DNA from: JBCCTJ01 sp039198585
Lineage (GTDB): Bacteria > Bacteroidota > Bacteroidia > Cytophagales > Amoebophilaceae
Length of the DNA stretch: 43,413 bases
Assembly: GCA_039198585.1 (NCBI GenBank)
Contig: JBCCTJ010000003.1
Location: forward strand, 1-43,413
Direction: 5' to 3'
The notes beneath the pieces are model-generated. The model ran no database searches, was not told where the DNA came from, and worked only from the letters and a program-made list of their open reading frames with translations. A program made the position numbers and the translations under genes. This document shows positions 8,902-17,896 of the stretch, piece after piece (position 1 is the stretch's first letter; each line of letters starts with the position of its first letter).

Positions 8902-8983
8902 TGCGGATGGAGGGACTTGAACCCCCACGCCTTGCGGCACTAGATCCTAAATCTAGCGCGTCTACCGATTTCGCCACATCCGC
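8902..8983 (-). tRNA. tRNA-Leu (anticodon UAG)
   Basis: Folds as a class II tRNA on the minus strand. The acceptor stem is GCGGATG paired with CATCCGC. The anticodon arm has stem CTAGA, loop TTTAGGA and stem TCTAG, giving anticodon TAG. There is a short variable arm (TGCCGCAAGGCG) and T arm GGGGGTTCAAGTCCC. Discriminator base A; CCA is not encoded. Lies just upstream of tig. Confidence 0.93.
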
Positions 8984-8994
8984 TTAACTGCCAG

Positions 8995-9025
8995 CAAAGC
9001 TACATTTTTTTTAGAATAGCCACAA
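8995..9025 (-). promoter_or_regulatory. Bacteroidota-type promoter for tRNA-Leu/tig/holA
   Basis: Minus strand TTG (9025-9023), 20 nt, TAGCTTTG (9002-8995). The predicted start lies only a few bases before the tRNA-Leu 5' end at 8983. Confidence 0.65.
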
Positions 9026-9113
9026 TAGATCGCATACTATTGGATAGGTCTCTCTTCACATGATGCAATCCTATTATCGGCTCACTTATGCTTATTGTGA
9101 GATTACTGCCCTG

Positions 9114-11174
9114 TTATTGCAAGTGACTATGGATGCCCAAAATAGCAAGTATCTCATCTTTTTCTTCGCAATCAGCATGAGTGACATAGTACTGTAATGT
9201 TTGAATGGTAGAATCTAAGAAGTATGAATCACTACGACCTATTTTGGTACTTAAAAAGTTATTTTTATTACCTGCATCTATTTTTTGTGTAATGAGTTGT
9301 AGTATTGCTAGAGTAGAAATAGATGGAAAATCCGTTGCAGTCATGACAGCATCATAAAAGACTTGGTGGGTTATAGTAGGAACAAATCGATTTTGGATAC
9401 CATCTAGCAGTATCTTAATAGGTTCTTCTTGTTCACAGACAATAGCATAACTTAGCACACTTCTACACCTATTATATGAAAGAGGGTGTCTAATATAGTG
9501 ATTGATAGGTTGGAAACTTGACTGTCTGTCGATCAGCTCATCAAAAGAAGCTTGCGATGCTTTTTTACATAGCTCTTTAAGAGGAGTAAAGCGTTTATTG
9601 TTGGCCAGTTTATGCCTGTCATCAACAGTAATATCAATAGCACCTTCTAGCATGGTACTTGTTACTTCAACTTTGCTTATGCTTTCATCATCATCTAATA
9701 AAACTTGTAAAACAAGTAATAATCGTTCAGCTTTTCTTTTATTAGCCCACGACTGCATTTTGTAGTCAAGCTCTCGAGATTGATAAAGACGATGGAATAT
9801 TTTACTATTGTTTAAAATATCAGGTGCAACTGTTTTACGCAACTTTTTCAATAGTGACAAGTAGTCTGAGCTGATAATTGCCATCAGTAATACTCTTCCC
9901 CATGCGCTTGCTGTATTATTGCCAATCATGGTTGCCTCATATGTATCATCTTGCAATAGCAGTTGAATAACACCTACAGCCTTTTCGTGGATAGCATAAT
10001 CCAGTACATTGAAACGGTTATTATCGAAAAGCAGGTCGCTCAACAAACTCTTATCGATCGTAGGGTAGATTTCTTCTAGTTTCCTGAGATAGCTATCATC
10101 TTGTACTGCTAATTTTACAAGATTCTTGAATTCTTCAGCTGTATTAATATGGGCTCTAGTTGGTACTTAGTAAGTATATCGATGACCTGCTTAGCTTGCT
10201 GCCTCGTAGCATAATCCAATGCTGTTTCGTTCCAAAAATAGCTCCCTGCAATAAAGAAGGTGATAGCTGGGCACATAGCTGATCTAATGTGGTCGTATAT
10301 TCCTCATTGATCATGGCGATCAAAATGGCATTACCAAGACCTTCTAGACTATTGGTAAGGAGATGATCCTTATAGCTTTTCTTGTCTAAGAAAATTTGTA
10401 AAATTTTGGCACCACTTTGATCATTAGTATAATAGCTAAACCTATGAATGTACTCGAGAGTTGTTGTATAGCTTGACATACCATGAAGGAAGATTGACTG
10501 ATTGAGTATGGATGGGCCTAGGTGCTCAGTAATACGCTTGAGGTAGAGGAGACAGTCAGCATTAATTCTGCTAGCTATTAGTGTTCTTTTAAAATTTTCT
10601 TCTGAGTAATCAGATAATTGGGCATCGCGGTAGCTTGCTTCTTGAAGTAATAGGGAGGCTCTTGCATGGTTTTCAGGCCAGTAAGCAACCTCAAAAATAT
10701 TACGTAACCTATTGTCGAGTAGGGTATCACGATTATTATTCAATATTTTTCTACTGAGTAAGTCAACGGGCGCATAGTAGAGCGCTTTTTTTAAGAAATA
10801 AAGACGTTGACCATCTACATACCGAGGGCGAGCATCTTGATAGGCTTCTTTGAATATTTCTTCTGTGACTTCAGAATCTAACTCCTCTGATCCGTGAGGC
10901 TGTGGTTCACCCACATTGTTATTGGCATGTAAATAATAACGAATCAAGAAATAACTCCCGACAGTTGCTGCCGCAGTAATTATGACTAATAGCAGGTTAG
11001 CATAGGTATTACTCTTCTGATGCGATGTTTTTGGGAAAGATATATAGCTATTGAACTAAGATCAATCACTTCAGCTGCATACGCTCTCTTAGTCTCGGAA
11101 GAAGTTTTGTGCCCTGATACACTGCCCAATCATAAAAATACCGAGATTATTAGAAAATAGATAGACTGCTTCAT
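9114..11174 (-). pseudogene. Broken membrane-anchored ankyrin-like solenoid gene
   Basis: A single gene can be rebuilt on the minus strand from ATG 11174 (MKQSIYFLIISVFL). It is broken by an in-frame TGA after codon 14, a frameshift near 11030, one near 10230 (after SLLQGAIFG, where the next frame continues NETALDYATRQQAKQVIDIL), and one near 10165 (continuing TAEEFKNLVKLAVQDDSYL). The last piece is open to 9114. The layout is signal peptide, linker, membrane segment (LLLVIITAAATVGSYFLI), then repeats with ALDYAI..V..LLL and SYL..L motifs. This is the same architecture as the intact 996-residue gene at 22358-25348, so it is a dead paralogue. The pieces 9114-10046 and 10156-10947 look like separate genes but are not. 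Confidence 0.75.
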
Positions 11175-11526
11175 AGTAATATTATATAGATATAACTGAG
11201 TGGTTACTAGCTATGTGAGTACTTTCCACATAGCTAGCACAAAATTAAACAGATTAGAGAAGAAAGTGATTCATACGCTTTTAATAGTTGTTGTTTGACA
11301 GCCCTTAGGGTGTACAAAACAGGCTTACCAAAAATGCACTGTAAAATCTTTTTTTAGGAAAAAGAATCCACATTTCGGACTACATTCAATAATTTTTTTA
11401 CCTCACTTCATGCGCTAAATACATGGTTTTTAGTCTTTATAAGAAGTTTTGTCTAACTGACTTTTTCTTTTTTTTCATGTACAAACCTCATTTAAATGCT
11501 CAAAAGCTAACTTTTCTAGATAAGCA
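11175..11526. other. AT-rich non-coding stretch before IS copy 1
   Basis: Apart from the hairpin at 11207-11237 I see no gene, RNA or promoter here. The stretch is AT-rich with several T/A runs, and it ends where similarity to the second IS5-like copy begins. Confidence 0.5.
11207..11237. repeat. Perfect 11-bp inverted repeat (hairpin)
   Basis: CTAGCTATGTG, 9-nt loop, CACATAGCTAG. No T-run follows on either strand, so it is not a standard intrinsic terminator. It lies just upstream of the broken solenoid gene and may be part of its leader or an old insertion site. Confidence 0.5.
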
Positions 11527-12960
11527 TGGGGGCGTCAGTAATAAAAAAATAGTCTAAAAAACCACCTTATTTTGCTTTCATCTAGTAAATAATAGGTATC
11601 CTTATAGATAGCAATACCCAGAAATTTAAACAAATAGCTAAAAAAGGGGTATTTAGTTATCACGTACAAGATAGAGCGAACTTCGAGTTTTGAATTATTT
11701 TCCTAATTTTTTCTTCCTCAAGACTTAGAAAGATAAGATCCATTGTTTTTGGAGAGCGATATAGCAAAGATGCATCAAGCCCTACCTTGTAAGAAAATCG
11801 CAAAGGCTATCAATCTTAAAGATAATAAAAAAGGGGCTACATCTATTTTGTCACTTCAAGGAAAGGTAACTTTCATGTTGCTTAAATCTTATAGTCAAGC
11901 TTCTGACAAGAGGCTTATTGATGAAATCAATCGCAATATCTATACTATCAGTTCTTTTGTAGAATTCCGATTTCAGCAAGATAGCAACTAAATAATCACA
12001 AAATTGTGCGTTAAATTAGATGTGCCCTTGCCGAAAGAATCCATATAGAAAAATGAGAGAAAATCTTGGCAGCATACTGGGCTCCTCACATATGTCAAAA
12101 GTCTAAAATACTGATCGATGCTACTTATTATGAGAGCAGTGTACGCTTCCCAACAAACCAGCATTTTTTCTGGGAAAGTGTTGAATTTCTCTACAGAATC
12201 ATGAAACACATGTGCAAAAAAGCAGGATTTAAGCGTATAAGAACTAAGTATAACAGCTGGGCAGCTGGCTACCATGTTTATAGTCAAAAAAGGAGAACCC
12301 CTAAAAAAGAAAAAAACCTTGACAAGAGCGTTAATTAGATTACTTGAAAAGTTAGATAGAGCTTTAGATCAACTACAAGATTAGTACGAATTTGAAGATA
12401 AGGAAACTTACCAAAAGTAGCGTATAGTGATTAAAAAAGTGCTCGAACAGCAAGAGCAAGTTTTTACTACATGAATACCACCAAGGCATAGCATTGTTGC
12501 TCTTTTTCGACCTTCTTTGTGACCTATCGTCAGAGGAAAAGAGGTCAAAAAGTAGAGTCTGGCGCAAAAGTCAACAACATGCAAGTGGCTGGGATCAACT
12601 TTATTCAGGCCTCAGCTTGCCCCTTTCAATCAAGAAGGCAGTTTAAGCATAGCATATACCAAGCACAGTAACTTACTGAAATAAAAGTCAGAAAAGTTGG
12701 AGCAGATGCTATTGATGCTATAAATGCAAATAGAGAACTGGCAACTGCCAAAGGGATCAAAACTGACCTTGTACGCAAATTTCGATCAGGAAAACATGAG
12801 AAAAAACGAAAACAGATCGCAAGTACCTTAAGAAGATAAAGAGACTTTTGGAAATGAAAAAGAGGGCTATTCTCTTAAAAGAATGAATGCTCGTACAGCA
12901 AAAACAGAAAGTCTTTGATATTTTTTGGAATACATACAACTAATGCCGTAATAGGTCATC
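11527..12960 (+). mobile_element. Decayed IS5-like (DDE transposase) element, copy 1
   Basis: The left end GGGGGCGTCAGTAATAAAA matches the left end of copy 2 at about 26950 (minus). The transposase is in pieces in several frames. The N-terminal domain is at 11743-11991 (FLESDIAKMHQALP, LLKSYSQASDKRLIDEINRN). The first catalytic Asp region is at 12066-12338 (ILIDATYYESSVRFPTN, then the Lys-rich KRIRTKYNSW). The PIVRGKEVKKVEFGAKVNN strand is near 12520-12580, and the C-terminal region (KRGYSLKRMNARTAKTES) is near 12860-12915. These match the widespread Bacteroidota DDE transposases with ESYIKYPTD and RPIVRGK.G.PVEFGAK motifs. Many stops and frameshifts mean it is dead. The right inverted repeat could not be found, so the right end is approximate. 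Confidence 0.7.
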
Positions 12961-13195
12961 GGATAAGTACCGCGTTGCTTCTTAGAAAAGTGACTTAGAG
13001 GGCAATCGTATCACTGGAATATATTCCTTGATGAGAGTACTATAGCTACTATCCATTAAAAAATTGATTTTTCTTTAATCTTGATCAGTGAGATATTCTT
13101 TTCTTCAGAATCCATAGAATTTTCCCCAAAACTTTAGAAAGTAAACATTTTATTTCTTCAAAGCAGGAAAATTTGCTTGACTTATGACACCCTCC
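12961..13195. other. Non-coding remnant between IS copy 1 and dispersed repeat
   Basis: No open frame, RNA or promoter that I can support. Probably the eroded flank of the IS. Confidence 0.4.
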
Positions 13196-13346
13196 AAGAA
13201 TAGCTGATAAAAACTGTACAAGGTCCTGAAAATTAAAAAAAAGTACCCCAAATCGGTGATTTTTACCTCTTTTTTTGCTTATGGACATGACGTAAAACCC
13301 TTCTCTATAAATCAAATGGATTTTTTTTGGACAAAAACGTCTCTAC
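13196..13346. repeat. Dispersed ~150-bp repeat, copy A
   Basis: Similar over its whole length to 42619-42767 in the same orientation. Shared blocks are AAGAATA.CT.ATAAAAA, TCGGTGA, TTTTTTTGCTTATGGACAT and AAACGTCTCTAC. The minus strands of both copies encode short peptides beginning MSISKK, so the repeat might be the end of an IS or a short decayed gene. No family recognised. Confidence 0.6.
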
Positions 13347-13621
13347 CTTTGACTGCCCTAAATAATTATTTCTTTATTGAATGATATCCATTTCTTTTGA
13401 GAAGAAACACTCAATTTTTATTCAAAAAAAGGCAAAAATATAAGGCAAGAAAGACTCTTTGATTAATCCATATGGCGCCATGAAAGAGGTTTTGGGTTAC
13501 TTTTTGAGTACGAGATGACTCCATGTGATGCTAAGTAACCAACTTTCTTGATCTTTTCTGCTCTCTGTCTGTAAGAAAACTAAACTTACTTTATTTAAGC
13601 CTAAAATACAGTTGGAGTTTA

Positions 13622-13629
13622 TATCTTTG
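13622..13629 (+). promoter_or_regulatory. Possible -7 element for the MutS-like gene
   Basis: TATCTTTG fits TAnnTTTG and lies 30 nt before the chosen ATG at 13660, but there is no TTG at the right distance upstream. It argues against the earlier TTG start at 13612, which lies upstream of this element. Confidence 0.35.
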
Positions 13630-13659
13630 CGGAAGATATTAATCTCAATCAATTTTTTT

Positions 13660-15837
13660 ATGAATATGAACAAAATAGTGAGTCGCTTAAAGAGAACTTT
13701 CTGCTATACATTAATCACTACTTGGAGTCTAGGTACTATTTGGTCAGGTAATGTAGAAGATAATACAAAAGATTACCTACTTCAAAAACTAGACAGCTCA
13801 CATCTCATTCTTAAAGTCACATCAAAATTATACCTTGATTCTTTTCCATTTGTAGGATTTGTAGGAAAAGAAAAAAAATCGGAAACAGAAGAAGAGCGCT
13901 TGAAAAAATTAAAAAAAGAAGGGTATGAAGTAGATAAACCACATTTAAAACCTAAAGAGCAGGCTGAAGTTATGTTTGAGCAAGTTCTTACTGCCAATAA
14001 TGGATATTTGATTTTTTTTCTTGATGAAAGGAAAAAATATAAACCTGTGGATATGCGAGGTGTTACAGCAGAAAGTACTAAGCTCATACTAGGATCTCCC
14101 AACAAGCCAGACGTTAATATATTAAATGAAATGATGTCTCCAAAAGCGTTCTCTGAGATCGGTAGAAGTGTCTTTGCCATTATGCTGATGACTCCTATTG
14201 CTGATTCAAGCGAATTGCGTAGAAGACAACATACTATAAAGACACTGGTAGCACATGAAAAAGATAGACAAGCAATGAAGCATGCTTTTACTCACCTCAA
14301 GAAAGCTGCCCCTTCTCTCCTCTCTCTTTACAGGGGTCATAGTGATCCTCTATGGTCGACCGCTTATAAAAAAGTACTACTGAAGGCATATGCAAGCACT
14401 AATAAGAAATTTACCAGCTGGCTTAAAATTGAATTATCAAAAAGGTATATACTAGACTTTAACATAATCGGGACAATATTTATGGCAAGTCTTTTTGTTA
14501 ATTTTGTTGTAAGCGTTGTTAGAGTGTATTTTATGCTAAATGCAAACATTCAGAATCAAATTATAAGAGGTATTATTAACTTTTGGGAAAACCTCCCTAA
14601 CGAGGCAAGGATAGCAGTTGCAGGATACTTTTTATTTTTATTAGCCGCGTATGCAGTTATGGTGTATGGTGTAATAAAATTATATATAATGTATAAGACT
14701 ATACAAGATTATGTTAGTGGCAGATTAGCAGATGTACAGACACTTATAGAAGTTGCAGCACTGGTAGATGAGGTAGTTCGTAATAATCCTGAACTAGAAA
14801 AAAGCTTAGGCCCTCAATTAAAATACACACGTAAGATTATTAATATGCAACATGAAAACCCTAGTTATAATCAGCTTACTTATTCATTTTTGGCAAATAA
14901 TTTCAAAAGTTTTGGGCTTTTCTTCAATTCTACAGGATCTCTTTTGACTACTATGACTATGCTAGAAGAGAATATTCATATGCTCGATGGCATTTTGTTT
15001 GAAATGGGATTAATAGAGGCGCAGATAGCTATTTCTGAACTAATGCAAAATAGTAACTCAGAGCAAAAAAATCGTTATTCTTATGTGAATTATCTTGATA
15101 GTAAAGATACTTACATCAAATTTGATGGTCTCTGGAGTCCTATCGTAGGAGCAGACAAGGCGGTAGCTAACAGTGTTGATCTAGATGGCAAGGAGCATAC
15201 TACCATAGGCATTACAGGGCCCAATGCTTGTGGGAAAAGCATATTCAATGCAGCTATCAATATCAGTGTAGCGCTCGCGCAAAGTGTAGGGATTACTCCT
15301 ACAAGGAATGCAACTATTACTCCCTTCGGTGCCTTATTTGCTTTTAAGGAACCTAAAGATGACCCAGGAAGAGAAAAGTCACTCTTTGCTAGTGAGGTCG
15401 AGGCAGTAAAAGAGTTACTCAACATGCTCTATGAGGCTGATTTAGAGAGATACAAAGTCTTTATATCTTTTGATGAATACCTCAACAGTACTAACATCGG
15501 AGAAGCGCTAGCTCTACAATCAGCACTGGCTGGTGAGATAATTAACACATTTCCGAATGCAGTGAGTGTAATTTCTACACATAACTTTTCTCTTATCAAC
15601 TACCTCCTTAAACATCCAAAAGCACAGGTAGTGCAAGTGATGATCGAGCGATATCAAGATGGGTCTTATAAGCCTCTTTACACTGTCCTTTCTGGGAAGA
15701 GTACAGAAAAAGTTGGAATCGACTTATTCTTAAGGGAAATATCCAAAAACGAAAAGTTACAAAGAGTAGGGGAAAAAATTGCAAAAGAAGCTCGTTCGAA
15801 GTATAAAAAAATCGAAAGACAGATGGAGAAATTGTAA
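13660..15837 (+). CDS. Membrane-associated MutS-like ATPase
   Basis: 725 residues from ATG 13660; the frame is open from TTG 13612 but the inner ATG gives a clean basic/hydrophobic N terminus. The C-terminal third is the MutS/ABC-type ATPase: Walker A GPNACGKS (residues 520-527, GPN.GGKS in MutS), the region EKSLFASEVEAVKELL (like MutS ..KSTF..E), Walker B VFISFDEYLNSTN (Asp605, Glu606) and STHN with His641. A MutS-core-like helical part (PIADSSELRRRQHTIKTL) precedes two membrane segments at about 268-290 and 318-342. It has no mismatch-recognition domain and no F-x-E motif, so it is not a canonical MutS. Bacteroidota genomes carry related MutS-domain membrane proteins of unknown role. Topology is discussed in the findings. 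Confidence 0.8.
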   Translation: MNMNKIVSRLKRTFCYTLITTWSLGTIWSGNVEDNTKDYLLQKLDSSHLILKVTSKLYLDSFPFVGFVGKEKKSETEEERLKKLKKEGYEVDKPHLKPKEQAEVMFEQVLTANNGYLIFFLDERKKYKPVDMRGVTAESTKLILGSPNKPDVNILNEMMSPKAFSEIGRSVFAIMLMTPIADSSELRRRQHTIKTLVAHEKDRQAMKHAFTHLKKAAPSLLSLYRGHSDPLWSTAYKKVLLKAYASTNKKFTSWLKIELSKRYILDFNIIGTIFMASLFVNFVVSVVRVYFMLNANIQNQIIRGIINFWENLPNEARIAVAGYFLFLLAAYAVMVYGVIKLYIMYKTIQDYVSGRLADVQTLIEVAALVDEVVRNNPELEKSLGPQLKYTRKIINMQHENPSYNQLTYSFLANNFKSFGLFFNSTGSLLTTMTMLEENIHMLDGILFEMGLIEAQIAISELMQNSNSEQKNRYSYVNYLDSKDTYIKFDGLWSPIVGADKAVANSVDLDGKEHTTIGITGPNACGKSIFNAAINISVALAQSVGITPTRNATITPFGALFAFKEPKDDPGREKSLFASEVEAVKELLNMLYEADLERYKVFISFDEYLNSTNIGEALALQSALAGEIINTFPNAVSVISTHNFSLINYLLKHPKAQVVQVMIERYQDGSYKPLYTVLSGKSTEKVGIDLFLREISKNEKLQRVGEKIAKEARSKYKKIERQMEKL

Positions 15838-16206
15838 TAATAGCAGTGAATAGATGAGAAGCCTTCGTTCTAGTTAGTATATTACTTTATTTTATTAAGG
15901 TTATTGTTTGGCTCTTTTATATTGCTAATTTTTTGTTTTCTTGTTAAAAAAATTATGGCGTCTAGTTGATCATTGGATATTGCTATCTTGGTTGGATAGG
16001 ACTAGCCATATTAGGGGAAAAGGGGCTATGCTTACTCTATCTAGTTTTTTGGTAGGGACTACCAATTCCCCATAGAGAAAATTTTTGGTGGTACAATCAC
16101 CTCTCTATTCGCTATAAAATTTCTAGAAGCTAATACCTCACTCATAGCAACAATAGGTATTGATCTTTTAATTAAGATTAAGGGGATTAATAAATACTAG
16201 TCTAGA
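15838..16206. other. Intergenic stretch with possible gene remnant
   Basis: No intact gene. Around 15955-16200 two plus-strand frames give fragments (IRGKGAMLTLSSFLV, then EANTSLIATIGIDLL) that faintly resemble the GGKGV.. region and the following helix of acyltransferase PlsY. The match is too weak to name. Otherwise AT-rich spacer. Confidence 0.25.
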
Positions 16207-16207
16207 T

Positions 16208-16238
16208 TTTGCGATTTAACAAGATATGAATAGCTTTG
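16208..16238 (+). promoter_or_regulatory. Bacteroidota-type promoter for the rplC operon
   Basis: TTTG (16208-16211), 19 nt, TAGCTTTG (16231-16238): a full match to TTTG-N19/21-TAnnTTTG. The start would be near 16245, leaving a leader of about 90 nt before rplC, long enough for r-protein feedback control, though no structure is proposed. Confidence 0.75.
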
Positions 16239-16333
16239 CGTCCTAGTCTTTGGAAAAGATAAGTAATCATCTAAAGGTTACACTGTTGTTTATTTTCATC
16301 AATTAGGAAAGAAAAAAAATTTATAATAAAACT

Positions 16334-16966
16334 ATGGTTGGCATTATAGGGAGAAAAATAGGCATGACAAGCCTCCATGAAGAGAGGCGTATTATTCCCT
16401 GTACAGTGATACAGGTAGGGGACTGCATCATAACCCAGATTAAAACCCTACAACATGATGGCTACAGTGCTGTACAGCTTGCTTATGATGATAAGAAAAT
16501 CAAAAATACTACCCAACCGCTTTTGAAGCATTTTGAGAAAGCAAATACTACGCCCAAGAAAGAGCTAGTAGAGTTTCGTAACTTTTCTGAAGACTGTGCA
16601 AAAGATACCATCCGCCTTGGTGATACGATTACTGCAAAAGATATTTTTGAGGAAGGAGAGTTTATAGATGTGGTAGGGATCTCTAAAGGAAAAGGGTTTC
16701 AAGGAGTTGTTAAGCGGCATGGGTTCAAAGGGGTTGGTGATCAAACACATGGGCAGCATAATCGTCAAAAAGCGCCTGGTGCTATTGGGGCTGGATCTGA
16801 TCCATCTCGTGTTTTTAAGGGAACGCGTATGGCAGGAAGAATGGGCAATAACCGTGTGAAGGTGAAAAATCTTAGAGTAATAAAAATATTGCAAGAAGAA
16901 GGTCTCATGATTCTCTTAGGAGCTGTGCCAGGACCTAAGAATAGCTACGTTAGACTAGAAAAATAA
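16334..16966 (+). CDS. rplC: 50S ribosomal protein L3
   Basis: 210 residues. GIIGRKIGMTSLHEE at the start, then GFQGVVKRHGFKG and DQTHGQHNRQKAPGAIGAG, which form the long loop that reaches toward the peptidyl transferase centre, then RVFKGTRMAGRMGNNRV. All are standard Bacteroidota L3. It is the first gene of this operon. The usual rpsJ (S10) before it is missing. The next gene starts 5 nt after its stop. Confidence 0.97.
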   Translation: MVGIIGRKIGMTSLHEERRIIPCTVIQVGDCIITQIKTLQHDGYSAVQLAYDDKKIKNTTQPLLKHFEKANTTPKKELVEFRNFSEDCAKDTIRLGDTITAKDIFEEGEFIDVVGISKGKGFQGVVKRHGFKGVGDQTHGQHNRQKAPGAIGAGSDPSRVFKGTRMAGRMGNNRVKVKNLRVIKILQEEGLMILLGAVPGPKNSYVRLEK

Positions 16967-16971
16967 ATACT

Positions 16972-17598
16972 ATGGTACTACCAGTCATTACTTATCAAGG
17001 GAAGAAAACAGGAAGGAAAATTGAGCTTTCGCCTGATGTGTTTGGCTTGAAACCTAATAATCATGTCGTTTATCTAGACGTGAAAAGAATACGAGCACAA
17101 CAACGACAAGGTACTCATAAGACTAAAGAGAGAGGAGAAGTTCGTGGGTCTACCCGCAAAATTCAAAAACAAAAAGGCACTGGAAATGCAAGAAAAGGGG
17201 CTAGAAATTCTCCTATACTGCGTGGTGGTGGTCGTACTTTTGGCCCTGAACCGCGTGATTATGGTATCAAAATTAATAAAAAAACGCAAAGGTTAGCCCG
17301 TCGTGTAGCCCTAAGTGATATGGCAAGAAAACAAAGCATTCTTGTGCTTGAACACTTTTCTTTTGATACTCCTAAAACTAAGCAGTATCAAGATATGCTT
17401 GAGAAGCTAGGTAGTCAAGAAGAAAAAACAGTTTTAGTCTTGCCTAAAGCAGATCACAATATTATTTTATCTGCTAGAAATATACCAAAGGCAAAAGTCA
17501 TAACACCTGAAGAGCTTAATACCTATGCTATTTTAAACACTACGCGGCTTTTATTAAGCGAAAAAGCTGTAGCGCTCATACAAGAACAACTTTGCTAA
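16972..17598 (+). CDS. rplD: 50S ribosomal protein L4
   Basis: 208 residues. The tunnel-lining extended loop is present (RGEVRGSTRKIQKQKGTGNARKG, then SPILRGGGRTFGPEPRDY), as is the globular C terminus with IPKAKVITPEELNTYAIL. In other bacteria L4 also represses the S10 operon by binding its leader; whether it does so here is unknown. Second gene of the operon; only 1 nt separates it from rplW. Confidence 0.97.
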   Translation: MVLPVITYQGKKTGRKIELSPDVFGLKPNNHVVYLDVKRIRAQQRQGTHKTKERGEVRGSTRKIQKQKGTGNARKGARNSPILRGGGRTFGPEPRDYGIKINKKTQRLARRVALSDMARKQSILVLEHFSFDTPKTKQYQDMLEKLGSQEEKTVLVLPKADHNIILSARNIPKAKVITPEELNTYAILNTTRLLLSEKAVALIQEQLC

Positions 17599-17599
17599 T

Positions 17600-17887
17600 A
17601 TGTTAATCAAGAGACCTCGTCATACGGAAAAAGCAATTAGTCTTCATGAAAAGAATCAATACACATTCTTAGTAGACAAAAATGCTAACAAAGTAGAGAT
17701 GAAAAAGCAAATAGCAGATCTTTATAATGTGGTAGTTTTAGCTATTAATACCGCTAGCTACCGAGGTAAAAAAGTACAGCGCTACACTAGAAAAGGGGTT
17801 ATCAAAGGACAGCGGCCTCTTTATAAGAAGGCCATTGCTACACTGCGTAAAGGTGATATGATAGATGTTCAGGAAAGCACAGTCTAA
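17600..17887 (+). CDS. rplW: 50S ribosomal protein L23
   Basis: 95 residues. LIKRPRHTEKAISLHEKNQYTF, then VDKNANKVEMKKQIADLYNV and the basic RGKKVQRYTRKG.IKGQRPLYKKA region are family signatures. L23 is at the tunnel exit, where trigger factor (tig at 7577-8851) docks through its GFRPG loop. Nine nucleotides from rplB. Confidence 0.97.
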   Translation: MLIKRPRHTEKAISLHEKNQYTFLVDKNANKVEMKKQIADLYNVVVLAINTASYRGKKVQRYTRKGVIKGQRPLYKKAIATLRKGDMIDVQESTV

Positions 17888-17896
17888 ATACTACTT

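Noticed and set aside
11743..11991. 82-residue frame on the plus strand
   Set aside because: N-terminal domain of the same dead transposase.
12066..12338. 90-residue frame that looks like a small gene
   Set aside because: It is the central fragment of the decayed IS5-like transposase, not a free gene.
13085..13315. 76-residue minus-strand frame starting near MSISKK
   Set aside because: Overlaps the dispersed repeat; the similar stretch in copy B stops early, so coding is not supported beyond the repeat.
15955..16200. Possible plsY (glycerol-3-phosphate acyltransferase) remnant
   Set aside because: Only two short fragments in different frames (GKGAMLTLSSFLV, ANTSLIATIGI) look alike; not enough to name.
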